Source: Ophiura sarsii
Taxonomy: Eukaryota > Echinodermata > Ophiuroidea > Amphilepidida > Ophiuridae
Assembly (NCBI GenBank): GCA_035610835.1
Contig: CM069445.1
Location: 40,190,656-40,254,655, forward strand
DNA: 64,000 bases
Direction: 5' to 3'
In this document: positions 1-15,300 of the stretch, in pieces
How the letters are laid out: every line of letters starts with the position of its first letter
How positions within the stretch are numbered: position 1 is the stretch's first letter
The notes under the pieces: generated by a model
Databases searched by the model: none
What the model was told of the DNA's origin: nothing
The model's input: the letters and a program-made list of their open reading frames with translations, nothing else
Position numbers and translations under genes: made by a program

Positions 1-322
1 AAATTACGAGAATCATGTGAATCATGAGGCACAAGTGCACCACGTACAATTGCGCGTTAAGAGCAGCAAGGATAAAAAGCAACCTTTAAAAGGACCGTCA
101 CAGGATGGCGCTATTTACGAGTTCCCTCCCGACGACGGGGAGGAAGAAGACACAGAACTTGATATTGATGAGGAGAGAAAAGTTGTTAAGGAGGAGGAGA
201 TTGCATCCAAACCGGTGGAAGATATTATATATAAGTATGACGGACCGCTGAAATTTGGAGTCGAAGACACAAGTGAAATCTTCAGAATAGAGGATCGAGA
301 TGCAGTAAGAAAATGGGATCCG
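1..322 (+). CDS. PH-ARP exon A (partial at 5'), acidic linker
   Basis: The frame is open from base 2 to 322 and ends in phase 0 at a GTAAGT donor (323). It encodes about 107 residues: a basic stretch (KSSKDKKQP), then a strongly acidic run (PDDGEEEDTELDIDEE) and a charged, mixed segment ending VRKWDP. No known domain is seen. The upstream start is outside the window, so the Met codon-like starts inside this exon should not be taken as the true start. The first intron starts inside an 80-bp tandem duplication. Confidence 0.75.
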
Positions 323-3300
323 GTAAGTGTTTTGGTGGTCGACACTTAAGCTACTTAAAAACCAAATTTGATTCTCGTAGCCCTCCCTCTTCACTTTCTG
401 GAGTTAGTGTTTTGGTGGTCGACACTTAGGCTCCTTAAAAAACAAATTTGATTCTCGTAGCCCTCCCTCCTCACTTTCTGGGGGAAGTGGGTTTTTTCAA
501 ACGGCAAAATGGTCCACATTTTGGGACAATTAAATGGATCCTTGTTTCCAACCAAACTTGGTAACAATGATGTAAGGTTATATGGTAATTGGCATGGACC
601 CATATAATTGATATTTACCTTTAGTTTGATCAGTTGCAAATTAGCGAATCCTCCTTACAGCAGCGAATGAATACAGAAGGATTCAGACGCGCATAAAGGC
701 AACACGCGCACTGTGCATCATACATGTATGTGTGACGCGTGCGTGCCACCAAAACTGCGTGCGTGCCACCAAAACTGTGTGCGTGCCACCAAAACCGTGT
801 GCGTGTGGCCATAAACTCGCGAGTACACTTGGATTAATTTTACGCACGGGGAGATAAAAAAATTGAATATCTCTCGCCAATTTGGAACTGATTAAACTAT
901 AGACCTCAAGATTTTAGAGTCAGCTCTAACCCTGATTGGCTCCATGCAGAAACACAACTTTGTCCTTAAGCAAATTATGAGTCAGGCTAGACTGAAAATT
1001 CAACTAAACACACAATATTCTTAAAACATTTACACATATTGAATATTACGTTGACATGTTAAAAGCTATTTTGATGTGTAAAAAAAGGTTGTGTATTTGC
1101 TTGGTTGCATGTAGTGGAATTTTAAGAATTGCATTTCTAAACACCTGTGTATCAGTTCAAGTATCGACACATGAACCAGTACACATAATAGTGTCGTTTT
1201 ACTATGAAATGCAGGTACATGATTGTGTCCAGACTCAAACTGATTTAAGATCAGAATTAATAAAAGCACAATTCTTCTATTAGGGCTTCACTATTGTAAT
1301 GCATGAAATACTTGAAATTCTGTACGTGATCTCTTGGTCATCAACTAGTGAGTGTACCATGAAAGGTAATTGCCTTGTTTTACAAGGAAATTCAGGTCAC
1401 AGATCGGTTTCCGAACTCAAACTTATGGAAGAGAATTTAAAAAACAACCAATTTTTCTGTTAGGACTACACTGTTGTGAGGCATGCAATACTTGGGTTGA
1501 AAGTTATTAACCCTAACAAAACTAAATATTGCAATATCGTGTGGTTCCCCGTCTATCTCCTGGCGTGCCCATTTAGGCTATTATATGCACAGAAAAAAGA
1601 TTTTGCGAGCTGACTCCTCCTTAGTTGAATTAGATAGGGCTGGCGGATTCCTATGCAGACGACCTGAGTTTGATCCCCGGCACCAGAGGACCCGGTTTTC
1701 CCAAAAATTGGAACTGTTTTCTCCCGCCTAATACGGTATACGGGGATGTGACGCTTGCGCTCTAATGGGTCGCTTTTTTTTGCAAAAAGTCCCTAAACAT
1801 GGGGTATGATCTGTGCTGGAAAATCCCTAATAATGGAGTTACTTTTTACAAATGGCTCTATTTTCACGAAAATTGTGGCTATTTTCACCAAAATTTGCGA
1901 AAATTGGGTCTATTTTCACGATAATTTGCGAAAATTGGGTCTATAATGAAGCAAAATCCTTAGAAATGGGTACTGTCTTTTCCCAAATCACCCTCAGAAA
2001 TGGGTAGGGGTTTTGAATCGCCAGTGCACCCTCGACCAAACCAAATCCGAGTACTCCGAACCCCCACCCCCCACCCCCACCCCACCCAGGTTTTCCCCTG
2101 ATTGTTTTATTAGCAAAATCATACCATCGGGGTTAGGGTTATGCAATAAAATATCTCTTGGTTACATCACTGAAAGCAAAATGACGTCAGTTCCAACTGT
2201 CCACCTGGGTACTCAAACAGTTGGTCAAGTCTGATACAAAGTATCTGATATAACCTGCTTGAAATTAATCCAGCTCTTTACCAAAAGCTTCGTACTTATA
2301 AAGATTAATCGAGTCATTATTCCAAGTAATCTAATGCACACTTTTTGACTGCAAACTTTTGATGCACTTTTTTTTGGTGGCGAACCAAGTTTTTAATTAC
2401 TTGACCATATAAAAATGTTGTATGTTGTTGTTACCGGAATCAATATTTGTACATAAACATAGAATTTTGGTGGTATCAATGCAAATTTGATTGATATTGT
2501 AAAGTGCAATGTTTTTCCATATCGCAATTCCATTACTTACTATCTTCTTAAAGGGGCACTGAGAGATACGTTTTGGAATGCGCCCTCAATTTTCCTGGAA
2601 ATCAGATTTTTTGTTCTACTAGTTTTACTTAGTTTTATTTCCAAGAGCATGAGGCCATCAGCCCAAATACACAAACTATTGCCACGGTTGACATGCTTTA
2701 CAATTACAAAATATCATAGTAATTATAGGTTTTCCCAGTTAGTTTAACACTTTATTCATTATATTTCATATCTTGTTAAGTTTGAATTTGCCCAAAATGT
2801 TGAAGGTTGCATTTGTTAAAGTAAATTTCGTCTTTGGTCAAGTATATTCATATTTTGCGCAATGAATTTCATTTAATGTTCATTTTATTTCGTCCTAACA
2901 CACTTTCATTTCGTCTGATACAGCGGTAACCTACTAATGTATACATTTATTTCGTCTTTGATCAAATAGTTTCATATTCAGTTCACTTTATTTCGTCCCA
3001 TGTGGAACGTCCTGCCTAGAAGCATGTAAAATCCAGCTATAGGCCTATACGTTTTATATATATATATATTTATTTATTCTTTCTTTCTTTCTTTCTTTCT
3101 TGTTCGTTCGTTCTTTTTTTCTTTTATTTCATATGATTTATATCACCAACTTTCTAACCTGCAATAATATGTAGGCCTATTCTTCTAACACCTGACGAAT
3201 ATATGTGATAAAAGTATTAAAAATAATGAACAAAGACGAATTATATTTGTGCATAGACCCGCTACCCATCAGGTGATACGAATTCAATCCTTCCTTGACG

Positions 3301-6300
3301 AAAAGAAATGACCAATGAATTAAATGAAATGGTCATACTTTGAAATATAATGCTCATTGACGAAATTTATCTAACAAAATGCGTAAGTCAGATTTTGGGG
3401 GACGAATTTAACTTAACGAGATATGAAATATAATGAAAAAAGTATTAAACTAACTGGGAAAACCTATATTAAACAGAGTGAACAGTATCTCTAATAATTG
3501 AAGACCTTGTTAAATCAGTAATTTTTCTTTTGTTCCACAGTTACCCATATTACGTGAACTTTACACAAATATCCAGAGAGCCCGTGACCCCAGCAAAACG
3601 CCGCGTCAACTGGGTGAAAATGAACGTATGGCACGGCCGGGTGATATCAGTATGGAAGGTTACATGGAGAAACTGCCTATGGGACGAAGAAGAGCGTCGC
3701 TCATAAAAAAGTGGAAAAAGAGATACTTCCGTGCCAAGCAAGGAAACCTTTTCTACTATGAGGTAGGATAGGAATTTGAGAATTAGGCAACAAAAATCCC
3801 AACAACTGTTGTACGGGCCTGAACGACCCATTTGGTTTGAAATTGGTGAACAAATGTTCATGTGCAAATGAATATTGAACCAAAAAATGTTTTGCTTGTC
3901 GAAAAAACGGCAAAATGTTTACAGTCATTTTCAAGGAAAAAGAAGAATAAGAAAAAGAATAAAAAAGAATGAAAAAAAACCCTGACTGACCGACCTGACC
4001 TAAGAGGTCCGAAACTGGGTTAGTTTTTTGTCGTTCTAACTTTTATAAGGATAATTTTACACGGTATTTTATTTTGTGAATTTGACTTCCATGCAGAATT
4101 AAATACTTTGTAAAAGTAAGTTGAGAAGACAGCTATTGAGTCCAATGCATAACAATTGTATTATCCCACCTGGTGATAGTGAGTAACCATTGAACCTACA
4201 TGTGTATACAATAGCTTTGTACAAATTTACCTCTGTAATCTTGGGACTCTGGTTCAAATCAACCTATAATTCTTCCAAATATTCTGATATATACATGCAC
4301 ATTTTTTGATAGAAAGCACAGCCTAGAAAAGATACATTTAAACCAATAAGTACACTCAGATCAAATTGTCCTGTAGACCCTCTCAAAAGTGTGTCGTCAA
4401 ATTTCATATTTGATTGCCCCCTCTCCCTCCCCCTCCCCCTCCTGTGGTCTGAGACTGCTATTTAAGCCTGAAACTTGTTAACATACCAGAACATTAATAC
4501 CAGAGCACAGAAAGTATCTTTAAAAAGTCACTGCAAATGGACTCTATTCCGACAAATCAAGTAATTTAAGTTGTTTTTAAAAGTGAGTCATACATTTATT
4601 TGGTCTTGGGTGAAATGGATGTACCGGATAGGTCAAGTCCCAAATGGTTTGGTTAAATTAGGTCATAACAATATACAGGCCCCTATTGATAAAAGTAAAA
4701 ATAATACAGTCAATGACACGAATCTCTGCCAAAGAATGACAAGAAACATTTATGTCAAAGAGTGAAAAGCTGTTTTGTTTAAGAACATTTATATTTAGCT
4801 TGTATAGAATTAATAACCTGTGTTGATCGAGCAGATCCCTGTTACACCATTTGCTTGAGAAATGCTGTGCCAAAGATGAGACGACATACTGACATCACCT
4901 CCTTAGTAACACAAATATGAAATTACAACACGCCTGCTTGCTTAACTCGGTGTTGTTCCTCGATCTATGATAGCTCTCCGCACTTTTCCATCTTTCATTG
5001 CTGTCTTGATGTTGAAGGTGTCCAATCCAGTGTCTTGCTTGAGAATGTCGATGGTCAGCAAACTCTGTTTGTCTCTTCTGAATCGTCTGGCTTATTTTGG
5101 AGAGGTCACCATACAATTGATATGTGTTGTTTCCAGTTGACGTTGACTAGACAACTAGGATATGTTTGATTCTAGGATAAATTCCCACTTTTGATCAATT
5201 GACTTGATACACTACTCGTACACTGAAGCAACAACTTGCTGTGCCCCCCCCCCCACCCCCCCCCCCCACCCCCATACCCCCAAATGAAATGAGGGAATAT
5301 ACTACCAGTCAATCAGTACCAGATTATGTTATTGAATTGAATTTTCCCTTTAATTATAGCTGAAACCATTTTAAAATTCCAATTTTGTGCACCCTACATG
5401 TGTAAATTACCCATTTCGTGACGATTTTGAAGCAAATCAACATGAAATTAATTACTTATAGCCAGAAATAGTTGTAAATTGCCACACCAAAATGTGGGCT
5501 ATGAGCGCACATTTTACAAATAAATGCGCAGGAATTTGCTGAAAAGTGATAAAGATGCCCCCTATTATAAATGTCATAGTAAAGATGCTCCCTTCAAAAA
5601 TGTTTTTCCCCCAATGCCCCCCTCCCCCTCAAATAAAAATCTCTAGTTAGCCACTGATAACTTGACTTGACTCTATCACTGTTTTCAAAAGGACTTGCCT
5701 TGAAATTATCAATTAAAAAAAAGAAAAATTGTAATTCTTTACCACAAATTGTATTTTGTGTGTAAGTTAAACCTCCAAGTATCAAAAGTGCAATAATTGT
5801 TCATCATTAATGTTTGATGAATAATGTAAGTGATGCCACACATCCTTCAATCATAAGATAACGTGACGGGAAACTCATGATCAACATTCATTAGCCTTAT
5901 AGATATTAACATGAAAAACTGTGATCGTTTATTAATCTTGATCTTTCATCACACCTCTAGATCATATACTGTTAAAACAGGGTAGTAAAATTGTCTATAA
6001 ATAAATCTTCATCCAAGTTTTTATATTATTTATAAATAAATCTAAGCAAACTAACTTCTCAATGCTCTTTTTATGGGAACTAACATCCAAAGTGACATTC
6101 CATGTTTTTGTAAAAAGGTCCACGTTTGCCACATTTCCCCCTTTCGTTGTATGGCAAAAAGGTCCAGATTTTAGGACAAATATGTAGGAAAATTATGGGT
6201 TTCTGGTAAACATATGGGTCCAGTTTCCCACGAAAATTGGTAACTGTTTGGGTCAATTTTCTTTTTGCAGGCAGAACATCCCTACCAAAAAAAATATCTG

Positions 6301-9300
6301 TGTACCCACAGTCCCCCACCTTCGGGTTTGCCGATTGCTGGCCCAATTTACAACTTGGTGTTTTCTATTCTACATGAAGGGTCATCCCTTCATAGTCGTA
6401 TTCCAAAGTTTGAGTTGCATAACTCCTATGGTTCTTATTTTAGAAGTACAACGCGACATGAAATTTGCCCATTGAGTGGTACACAAACTGGCCGGGTGGT
6501 TAACCATCTTTGGCAGTAATTCACTGCATTTTGGCCTATAATGTCTAAATGGAACATATCTTGTGCCCAAAGTTTAACAGAAATAATGAAAAAAATATAG
6601 GGTTTCTTCTGTTATCAAAAGATGTTGAGGGGCAAAAAAACAACTAAAGTGATCAATACATCCTGGTATCCACCTTTCAAAGGATTTAACATTGATTCCA
6701 ACCAAATTAATAGCATTATTTTGACTGGGATAACAGTGCCACATTAGGCTCCTTTTACCCTCTGACAAGACAATCTACCAACAGCTGTATATTGCCCTAT
6801 TTTTGAAGAAAAATACTTGGAAAGAACACACTCCAAAATCAGTCTTGACCATCAAATTTTATTAAAAACATGTACACATATGTGACTTTATCCTACTATC
6901 AAGACGATTCTCGTGTTCCTATTGGATAAGCGCTTGAATTTAGTGACTAGATATATCCCGTATCCGACCCCCGTATCCCGTATCCGGTCAGTAAGGAACT
7001 GCGCATGCGTTTTAGTAAGGTTGCTATGGCGCCGACATGACGATCGTCGGATTGCATCTGAACTTGCTCGGGTTTTAGGTGACTACCACTTTACAGAATC
7101 ATTTGTTCTTGTTTTGTTTTAATAGTGTTTTAGTAGGATAAAATCGTACTCGGAGTCTGTATCGGGACGAGGGCGCATACAGAATACTCAGCTAGATATA
7201 ATCCATATCCGACCCAACCTCACCTAATAACTAATAGCATCACTAAGTTGTTTCAACAGCCTAACACTTTCCACACGGCAGGCGTCTCTGCAGACGACAT
7301 TCCAAAATTTCACAAAATGTTTCTAAAATGTCAACATTATTGAATTTCATTACCATATTTGGAAACACCATAAGAAATGCATTTAAATAAGTACAAACAT
7401 GCCTAGTATTGGTTCAGTAATCCTTGAGATTGAGCTGGATAGACTTTGAAAGTTGGGAAAGGTTTCTGAAAAATCATGGAAAGTGTTAAAATGGAGTCAT
7501 ACTTAATTGAATAGCAGATGCAGGTGTTTATTGGCTCTCATAAAGGAACACATCTTATTTAAGGCTATGTGTTTTGAACTCGCCACCCTTCATGTTGCGT
7601 CTCCAGATTTAAACATTTTACACCATCTGAGATTCGCATTAGGATATCGCAATAACTACTTGATCTAGCCCCATAAAATGTATATATTTTCTGAATGGAA
7701 ATCGTATAAGGAATACAAATATGCCATTGCCATTTAGATAGGACCTAATGCTATCATGTTATGATTGACAATGTTACATTTTTTTCAACATTTTCATATT
7801 TTGATTAAAGCTCAATAATATTTTTAAAATACATCCCATTCATAATTTACTGTGCATATTATGAGTTACTAATGAAATTACACATAAGAACATACTCCTA
7901 ACACAAAAAGTCCCTGACCAGGTGCTTTGATGTTGGCCAAACCAAAATCAATAATCGGTACCAAAAATCTGAGATACAAGTTTAAAGGTAGATGACCCGA
8001 TCACATTTTCGTAACACAGAATTATTTCAAACATACGGAGATTTTCATATCATATGGAAGCTCGTATTTTTCTCATCATCATACTGAAATTTGACAGCCT
8101 AAATCGGTATAATTACGGAGAAATCGATGAAATAACGTCGAATTACCGCGAATGGTGGTAACCACCGATATGGTTTGTGTACTACTCAATGGGTACAGTT
8201 CACAGCATCTTGTGCGTCTAAAATAAGAACCATTAGAGCTATGCAACTCAAACTTTGGAACACGACTTTTTTAAGGATGACCTTTCATGTAGAATAGAAA
8301 ACGTCAGGTTGAAAATCGAAAATGTGATCGGGTCATCTACCTTTAATTAATGAGCAAATTTCTTCTCTGAAGTTTGATACATCATTCATGAAAATCAAGT
8401 GGATAGTTTTGAAGTTATGATTGTTTCAATGAACACGACTAACGACAAAAAAGTTGCACTAGAATTGGTTCCTATGGGATATCATTGATTTGTATTGTCC
8501 ACTGTGTGCTATCTGAACCAGTCAGGTATCTGGATGAATGGGTAACAGGTATCGAAAGGGAGTCTGTACACAATGCGTAATCACACACTTTAACAGTTTT
8601 ACATAATAGTTGACACATTTGTTAAAACAGCTTTATAGAATGTAAAATAACCTTTAAAATGAGACCAAAATCATTTTTGTACCATACAGGGATGAGGAGT
8701 TAAGTTCTTGCATTAACATAAAATTGGGAACATTTTCCATTTCCCCCATAGAGTTTGTACACACCATCCACTGCCACCCTTAACTTTTGAAATATAATTA
8801 TCCATATCTCAGTCAAACGATGATAGAAATACCTGATTTGTTCACACAATGTAGCTAGATGATTGGGCTTTTAACTGACACCTAAACCATAGCTCTACCA
8901 CATTTAGTTGTTGAGTTAATTGAGAGAGATGGGTGATTCCTCACTAAAAATGCAACGCCGGCCCCCTTTTTAGGTGGTGAGTTCAAAACGCATGGCCATA
9001 AAAGAAATATTTGTTTATTTTGGATCTTTCTTTTTTTTTTCTCATTCAAAATACAATTTGGTGGCAAACCTTTGTGCTAACTGAAAAATGAGAGCATTTA
9101 ATGAAAATAACATAACGCTTCACCACCATACCCATTAATTTGTAACATTCAAAAATCATGTGAAAGAGGTTTCAAAATTTCATCTGAAATCCTCAAAAGT
9201 TTTCTCAGTATGCTGTAAAAGTGGTAATTTTCTGCGCGATCAAATGTTCACACTTCGCCGATTTTAAGGCATTTCGCTTGTTTTTAGATTCTTGATTTGA

Positions 9301-12300
9301 AAGTTCATTACATTATTAAATAAATAAATATGTTTGTGTGTTTTTATTTTCACGCAAAAGATTATGTAGCGCAAACATTTCCGTGTTTACAGTACTTTAA
9401 TTGCCAGAAAAATCTGCAAACTTGGGTCCGAATATTTGTGACTCATCACCCTATATCCGCATTGACTTATCCATTCACATAATCCTCACTTAATTAATGT
9501 TTTCTTATGTTTTTTACCTGAAGATTTCATACACTTCATGGCTAAAGAGCAATTTAAAATTAAACAAAAAATATTAAATATAGGCCTTCAAGATTAAATC
9601 ATTGAATACTGTTTAGTCTTGATACTATCAGCCTATCGGGTCAAGAGAATCGGAAATTATAGACGTGCAAAGTTTCTCCAAGGAAAAGTTTTGATTGACA
9701 CTTGCTAAACATGCTAACTAGGTATTTTGATGTAAGTTTTATTTTCACGAATTTGGTTGGCGGATGGAAATTGTCAGTATAAATTCCAACTTGCAAAATG
9801 GTTTTAAAATGCACAGTTTGCATTGGAAAGAAACAGATACAAAAATCCCAAAATTAACCAAATTGTGGTGATGACTTTTAAACATAAATATGTGAAAATA
9901 TCTGGGTGTGAAATTAATTTTTTTGCAGGGGAGTGTTGATTGATAACTGCAGTCTGTCGAAGTTATGCGTGGGGTTTAAACGATTTGACATCAATGTCGT
10001 GTGTTATGACTGTTGTGATTTTCTGAGGAAATGTCTGATTAAGACGAGTTCCTTTATAGAATGTGATCATATCATAAAAGGCATAAGTGTGCGAGGCTGT
10101 TTGTGGTGTTTACTAACAGATCGGAGGTTTGGTCAATCTTGGCATTTGTGCGTAAAGGAACATTTTTATGGATTTCTTTACGGACACAGATTCATGAAAT
10201 TCGCAATGCCATCAGATTTTTGAATCTTCCTATTGGCTTGAGAAAAAATGTTCTAATTTGTGAAAATTTATGATATAAAAAAATCAGGAAAATTTGATGC
10301 CGCAAAAATGTTGTGCTTTGAGGTATTTCATTGGCATTGACATCTAATTAAGATTAATGATGTCATGATTAAATAATGCCTGTAATTAAGTCTGGGATTT
10401 TGCTAGTTATATTTTTGTAAAATGTCACTAGAATGGACACACCATGATATTAACCACTCACAAAATGCTATTAACCCTAACCCTACTACGTAACACAGAA
10501 ACAACACGACCAGCACCATTTGGCTTGCGCGCGCACAAGTTCTATCTCATGTAGCACTAAAATACGGGTATATATGGTCTCCAATTTTTTAGCCTGTGAA
10601 GCCCTCCCCCCCCCCCCCCCCCCCCCCCCCCCTGGCTGAGTGGTGGTATATCTTGCCTGTCATGCGGCCGACCCGGGTTCAATTCCCGTGGCCGGCGGAC
10701 ATAATTTTTCACATTTTATATTTAACCCCTCCCCCTATTCTTCGTTCCATCCCCACTGCCACGTTCTAGGGTTAGGGTTAATGGTGTACACTTAGTGAAT
10801 TGGAAGCAAAATCTTTATTTTAGATTTTGTTTACATTTTCCTTTAAAACAATAGAATTCACTAAGAAATTGCTAATCTCTGATATTTTCACTCCAGGAGT
10901 TGTGGATAGGGAAGTACATCTGAAATTGACACAATTCTTAAAATATTCCCCAAGGTGTTAACATTCAGGAAAATCCTTAATGATCAACGAAGGCCAAGAA
11001 AAATAAATTGTTGTGTTGCCCTCTGCGACCAACCATAAAATCATAAAAATTAGGATCGTTTTTTTTTTTAGATTTAAATTTGTCCTTAAAGTATCTAAAT
11101 GTTTCTATTTCTTGCTTCAAAGGAATAAGTTAGCTTAACTAAATATTTTTAGACTATTATCACACTAGAATCATTAGCTAAATTTACATATGGGCCTATA
11201 CCAATTTTGTCTTGACATAAACCATATATTTTTCAGCCAAAAGAAAAAGAAGGAAAAAAGAAGAAGAGATTTCCGACCGACCGACCCAATTTTTAAATTT
11301 TAGCACTTGACACAACAATTTATTTTTCTTGGCCTAACTGATCTCTATAAGCTTGCATGAAGCCCGTAATTTGCACATTGAGATTTTTATTTCCAGAACC
11401 CTTCTTTTCAATAGCCTACTTGAATTTTTTTCAAACATTTTGTTTTTTTGTTTTGTTGTTTTGTTTTTGTTTTGTTTTTGGAGGGGAGGGGTGGTGGATT
11501 TGTTTGGTGTTTTTTAATGCCAGACTACGAAATTTTACTTGAAAATATGTGATTGTTATTTAGTGTGATAGTTATGTTATTATTTGACCGTCTGACCAAA
11601 CTAAAAATACACTGATGGACCAATCCAAGTTGCAAGGTCCATTCAACTGTGGACCAGGTTTCTTTGCTTAAAACACCTTAATGTAGAATTTTAATAGGGG
11701 GGGGGGGGGGGTGGTCAGAATAAGCCTATGTTTGAAAACGATTTTACACAACTTTCCAGACTATCAGCCAATAAGTGTTGTATACCATATTGTAGCCCAT
11801 GATGCCTACAAATGATTTATTAACCCCTTAAACAAAAGAAAAACAACAAACAAACACATGTCAAAACAAACAAGATATTTACAAAAAATTGGTCAACGTC
11901 CTAAAATGAAATTAACAGAGGACAAAGGAAATATGAAAAAGAAGATTTAGACAGTGTATGCTGTATTTTAACAAAAACACTTTGTTTTACACTGGCCCCA
12001 CTTTTCTCTCTATAAGTTATAACCCTCATTTATCCTGTGTGCTTCATTTACCCCAACTCCTATCTCATGCATCCCATCCAAAACTGTAACCCCACCTGTG
12101 TATTACAACTATACCAAAATTTGATGAGGCCGGGTTGAAAATTAAAAAACTAAGAATGTTTTAAGGTTATGAATATTAAAGAAACATGTCTGGGTTGATA
12201 AAATTAAAAACTGGTAAAAGTTGGAGAAAGAAATGGAGAGAGGATACAGGTAAATAAGAGTAAGAAAATATTTTTATCAAAACAGAAACATCAACTCAAC

Positions 12301-15300
12301 ACTCTAAGTAACATTTGAACAAGGAATAAAAATGTAAATTATGTTACATTTTATATTAAATATCGAGATAATATTGGAATGTTTGGAATGTGTCATATTT
12401 AGATCACTATAACGTGATTGTAGTAAAATACTGTTTCAATGTTATAATTGTAAAACATTTTGACTGTTGACAGCTAATATAGCTTCGGAAGATATAGCAG
12501 CATCCAAGAAATATCCAACCATCCCATAGTAATCGCGACTTTCCACCACGTTGTTATTTCATAATAATCACCCTTAGATTAGACCCCGGTAGTTACATTT
12601 AATACATAACTCTCTATTCAAAACTAAGCACCAACAAAATAACAAAGCAGAATATTGCGTAATAAATATCCCATAATAATCGCAGACGTGCTAGGCATGT
12701 GCAATGTAAAAATGTTTTGATGTTGATTAAGTGAAAAGTCCAGTACATGGTTTTATTTTAATTATCATTTAATTCGCAGAGAAAAAAATGATTTGTACAC
12801 TTTTAACCGCCATTAATGTGAAACTAAATGAATAATATAATTGATGACAAATTTGATAGAAAAACAAGAAAAGTAAATGCTCCAGACCGGGCTCGAACTC
12901 CAGTAGATGTTCCTAAAAGGACATGAAACCAATGCCTTAACCACTCGGCCACCAGTACAGACGTAATTTTAGTGTGAACAATTATTTATATACCAAACAG
13001 AATAAAGTAAACACAACGAATGTCGCAGATTTTGCAAAACTCTATCATTTGTTTTATATTATTTAAACCATTTCTCCACAATTACAACATATGTGTTCAT
13101 ATTTTCATATCCAGATCTAATATACATTTTAAAGACATCTGGGTACAAATTCTGATTCAAGATACATGGAAGCAATTCATAGACTCCACCACAAAGCCCG
13201 AATCTGAATTCAAATGTCAATGTCTAAAAAACCCAATCCCCATCAGTCCCCCATTTAAAGACCAAGATGTCACAATGACACAACCATATTTTGGAAAATG
13301 GAGTGCTGTAGCCCCCCCCCCCCATTTTGAATAATGGAGTCCTGCAGTCCCCCCCCCCCCCCCTCACACACACACTCCCTAATATATTTCCTTAGGAACT
13401 ATGCACATTTTCAAATCCACAACCTGTATAATCTTCCTATTCCAGACACGGCTGTCTGCTGACATTTCGTTTTAATTAACCAGATGTATCGTGTATGCCA
13501 CTATTTGAGATTTCTATCAGATTGACGTCATCCCCCATATTTCCGATTCCCTACCATACCGTGACCACGGCGGTCAATACAACCAGATTATTAATGGGCT
13601 AATCCTGTGGGATTTGGTCAAATCCCATGTACAGGCTGTATCAAAAAGATTTGTACCGTGGTCTGATCAGTTTTTCAGAATTTTTTTTTTGATATGTTAC
13701 GAACCATTTAGACCATTTTGCTTCTATATGCAAAATTATTTAAGTTTCATCTTTTCTAAGAATTTTGATTTACGACAATCGAACATTTTTTTCAGAATTT
13801 ACAAGCTTTTAAAGGAATATTGGTGTTTTTATCATTTTCATCGAAACGTTAGATCTGAAGCGCACAATTTAAAGTTCCTCCTGACTGCACTCATATATTC
13901 ACTACTTATAAAGAGTTTGTGCAGTGAACCTATTAAATTTGCGTTGCGGCGAGTAAAACCATGATTACGTCGATCTTCATTTGAATGACAATAGCGGTCA
14001 GAAACAACAGCCAATTATCTTCAGATTATCAGATCAATAAGTTGACATAATTCCCTATTTATTAAAATCAAAAATATTGTATTTATCAGAGATTTTATAT
14101 TTTTAATGCTTTTTTGAAAATGGAACATATCAGAGTACAAACCATTTTGATACAGCCTGTATGTAATTTTTGCTTTAAAGGTGTCTGAATCAATCCTAAA
14201 CCAATTGCACCAGTGCCCTCCCCTTTAAAAGTTACATTAAGGTATAATAACAAGGAAGTCATTTTTAATAATAGCCCTGGAAAATTGTAGGCACATGAAG
14301 TGTTGCCTTTAGATGCTGCAAACAAGTTGGCCTACCGTAAAAGTGGTAATTATTTTTGCACCATTCATTTTTCACGCTTTTTACAATTTTCAACTATTTT
14401 GCGTGTTTTAAAATTCACAATTTGTAGCTTTATCGCATAGACCAACATGCAATAGAAATATATTTGTGTGTTATTGTTTTTGCACTTGATCGTTCGAGCA
14501 TGAATAGCGTGAACAATTCCATGTTTACAGTAGTGATTTTATCCCTGTATGTAAAGTGTGATAAGTTCCAAATTGGCAAAGCCTCCTTACACAGCAGTGA
14601 ATGAATACAGAAGGACACGGACGCGCATGAAGGCAACAAGCGCACTGTGCATCATATGCGTGACGCGTGCGTGCGACTAAAAGTGTGAGCGTGCGACCAT
14701 ATCAATCGCAAGCATACATTTGGAATACTTTTGCGAGCAGAGAGATAAAAACCGAATATTTTCCGCCAATTTTGAACTGAATAAACTATAGTAAAGCAGT
14801 ATTATAAAGCATATCAATGTTTTTATGGTTCTATGGGCAAAATCCGAAGTGAATTTTTGCTTCTATCATCATAAGATCTACTGGGATAGACTGATTTTGT
14901 AATATGTTTTCACATAGAAGAGAAAACACTATTATTAAAAATAGGGTCTCAAACACTTTATGGTTCAAGAGCTTTTTAGCAGCCAAAATTATGACTTCTG
15001 AGTGTCACACCAACACAATCCTGAATGCCTGTGATGGAGTTAAGGGGCTTTATTTTTATTTAGTTGAAGTTAAGTGGTTACACCTGGTTTCTAGACATTG
15101 AAATTGGGTGGTTATTCTTTAGATTCTTTAGAGTTAATAATTAGTGGTTTATTGTCAAGTTGGTTTAGTCTTCTTTGTGGGAATTATTGGTGATGGGTTT
15201 TATATTGCTTAACAATAGGTGGTGGTACTTAAACTCTTACCAGATAATCTTTACTCATTTATGCACCTGCAACATAGATAATCTGACAGGTGCTCATCAA

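Noticed and set aside
6955..7065. Promoter of a nested gene (NRF1-like GCGCATGCG)
   Set aside because: A single motif with no downstream coding exon is not enough.
9933..10223. 96-codon Cys-containing ORF
   Set aside because: No homology recognised, no splice context linking it to PH-ARP, and repeat-like surroundings.
12885..12962. A working tRNA on the minus strand
   Set aside because: Boxes A and B are present, but acceptor and anticodon stems do not pair well; kept only as a pseudogene or SINE head.
13614..13964. 116-codon ORF in a mariner-like MITE
   Set aside because: Aromatic-rich translation without any transposase motif; the element is too short to code for one.
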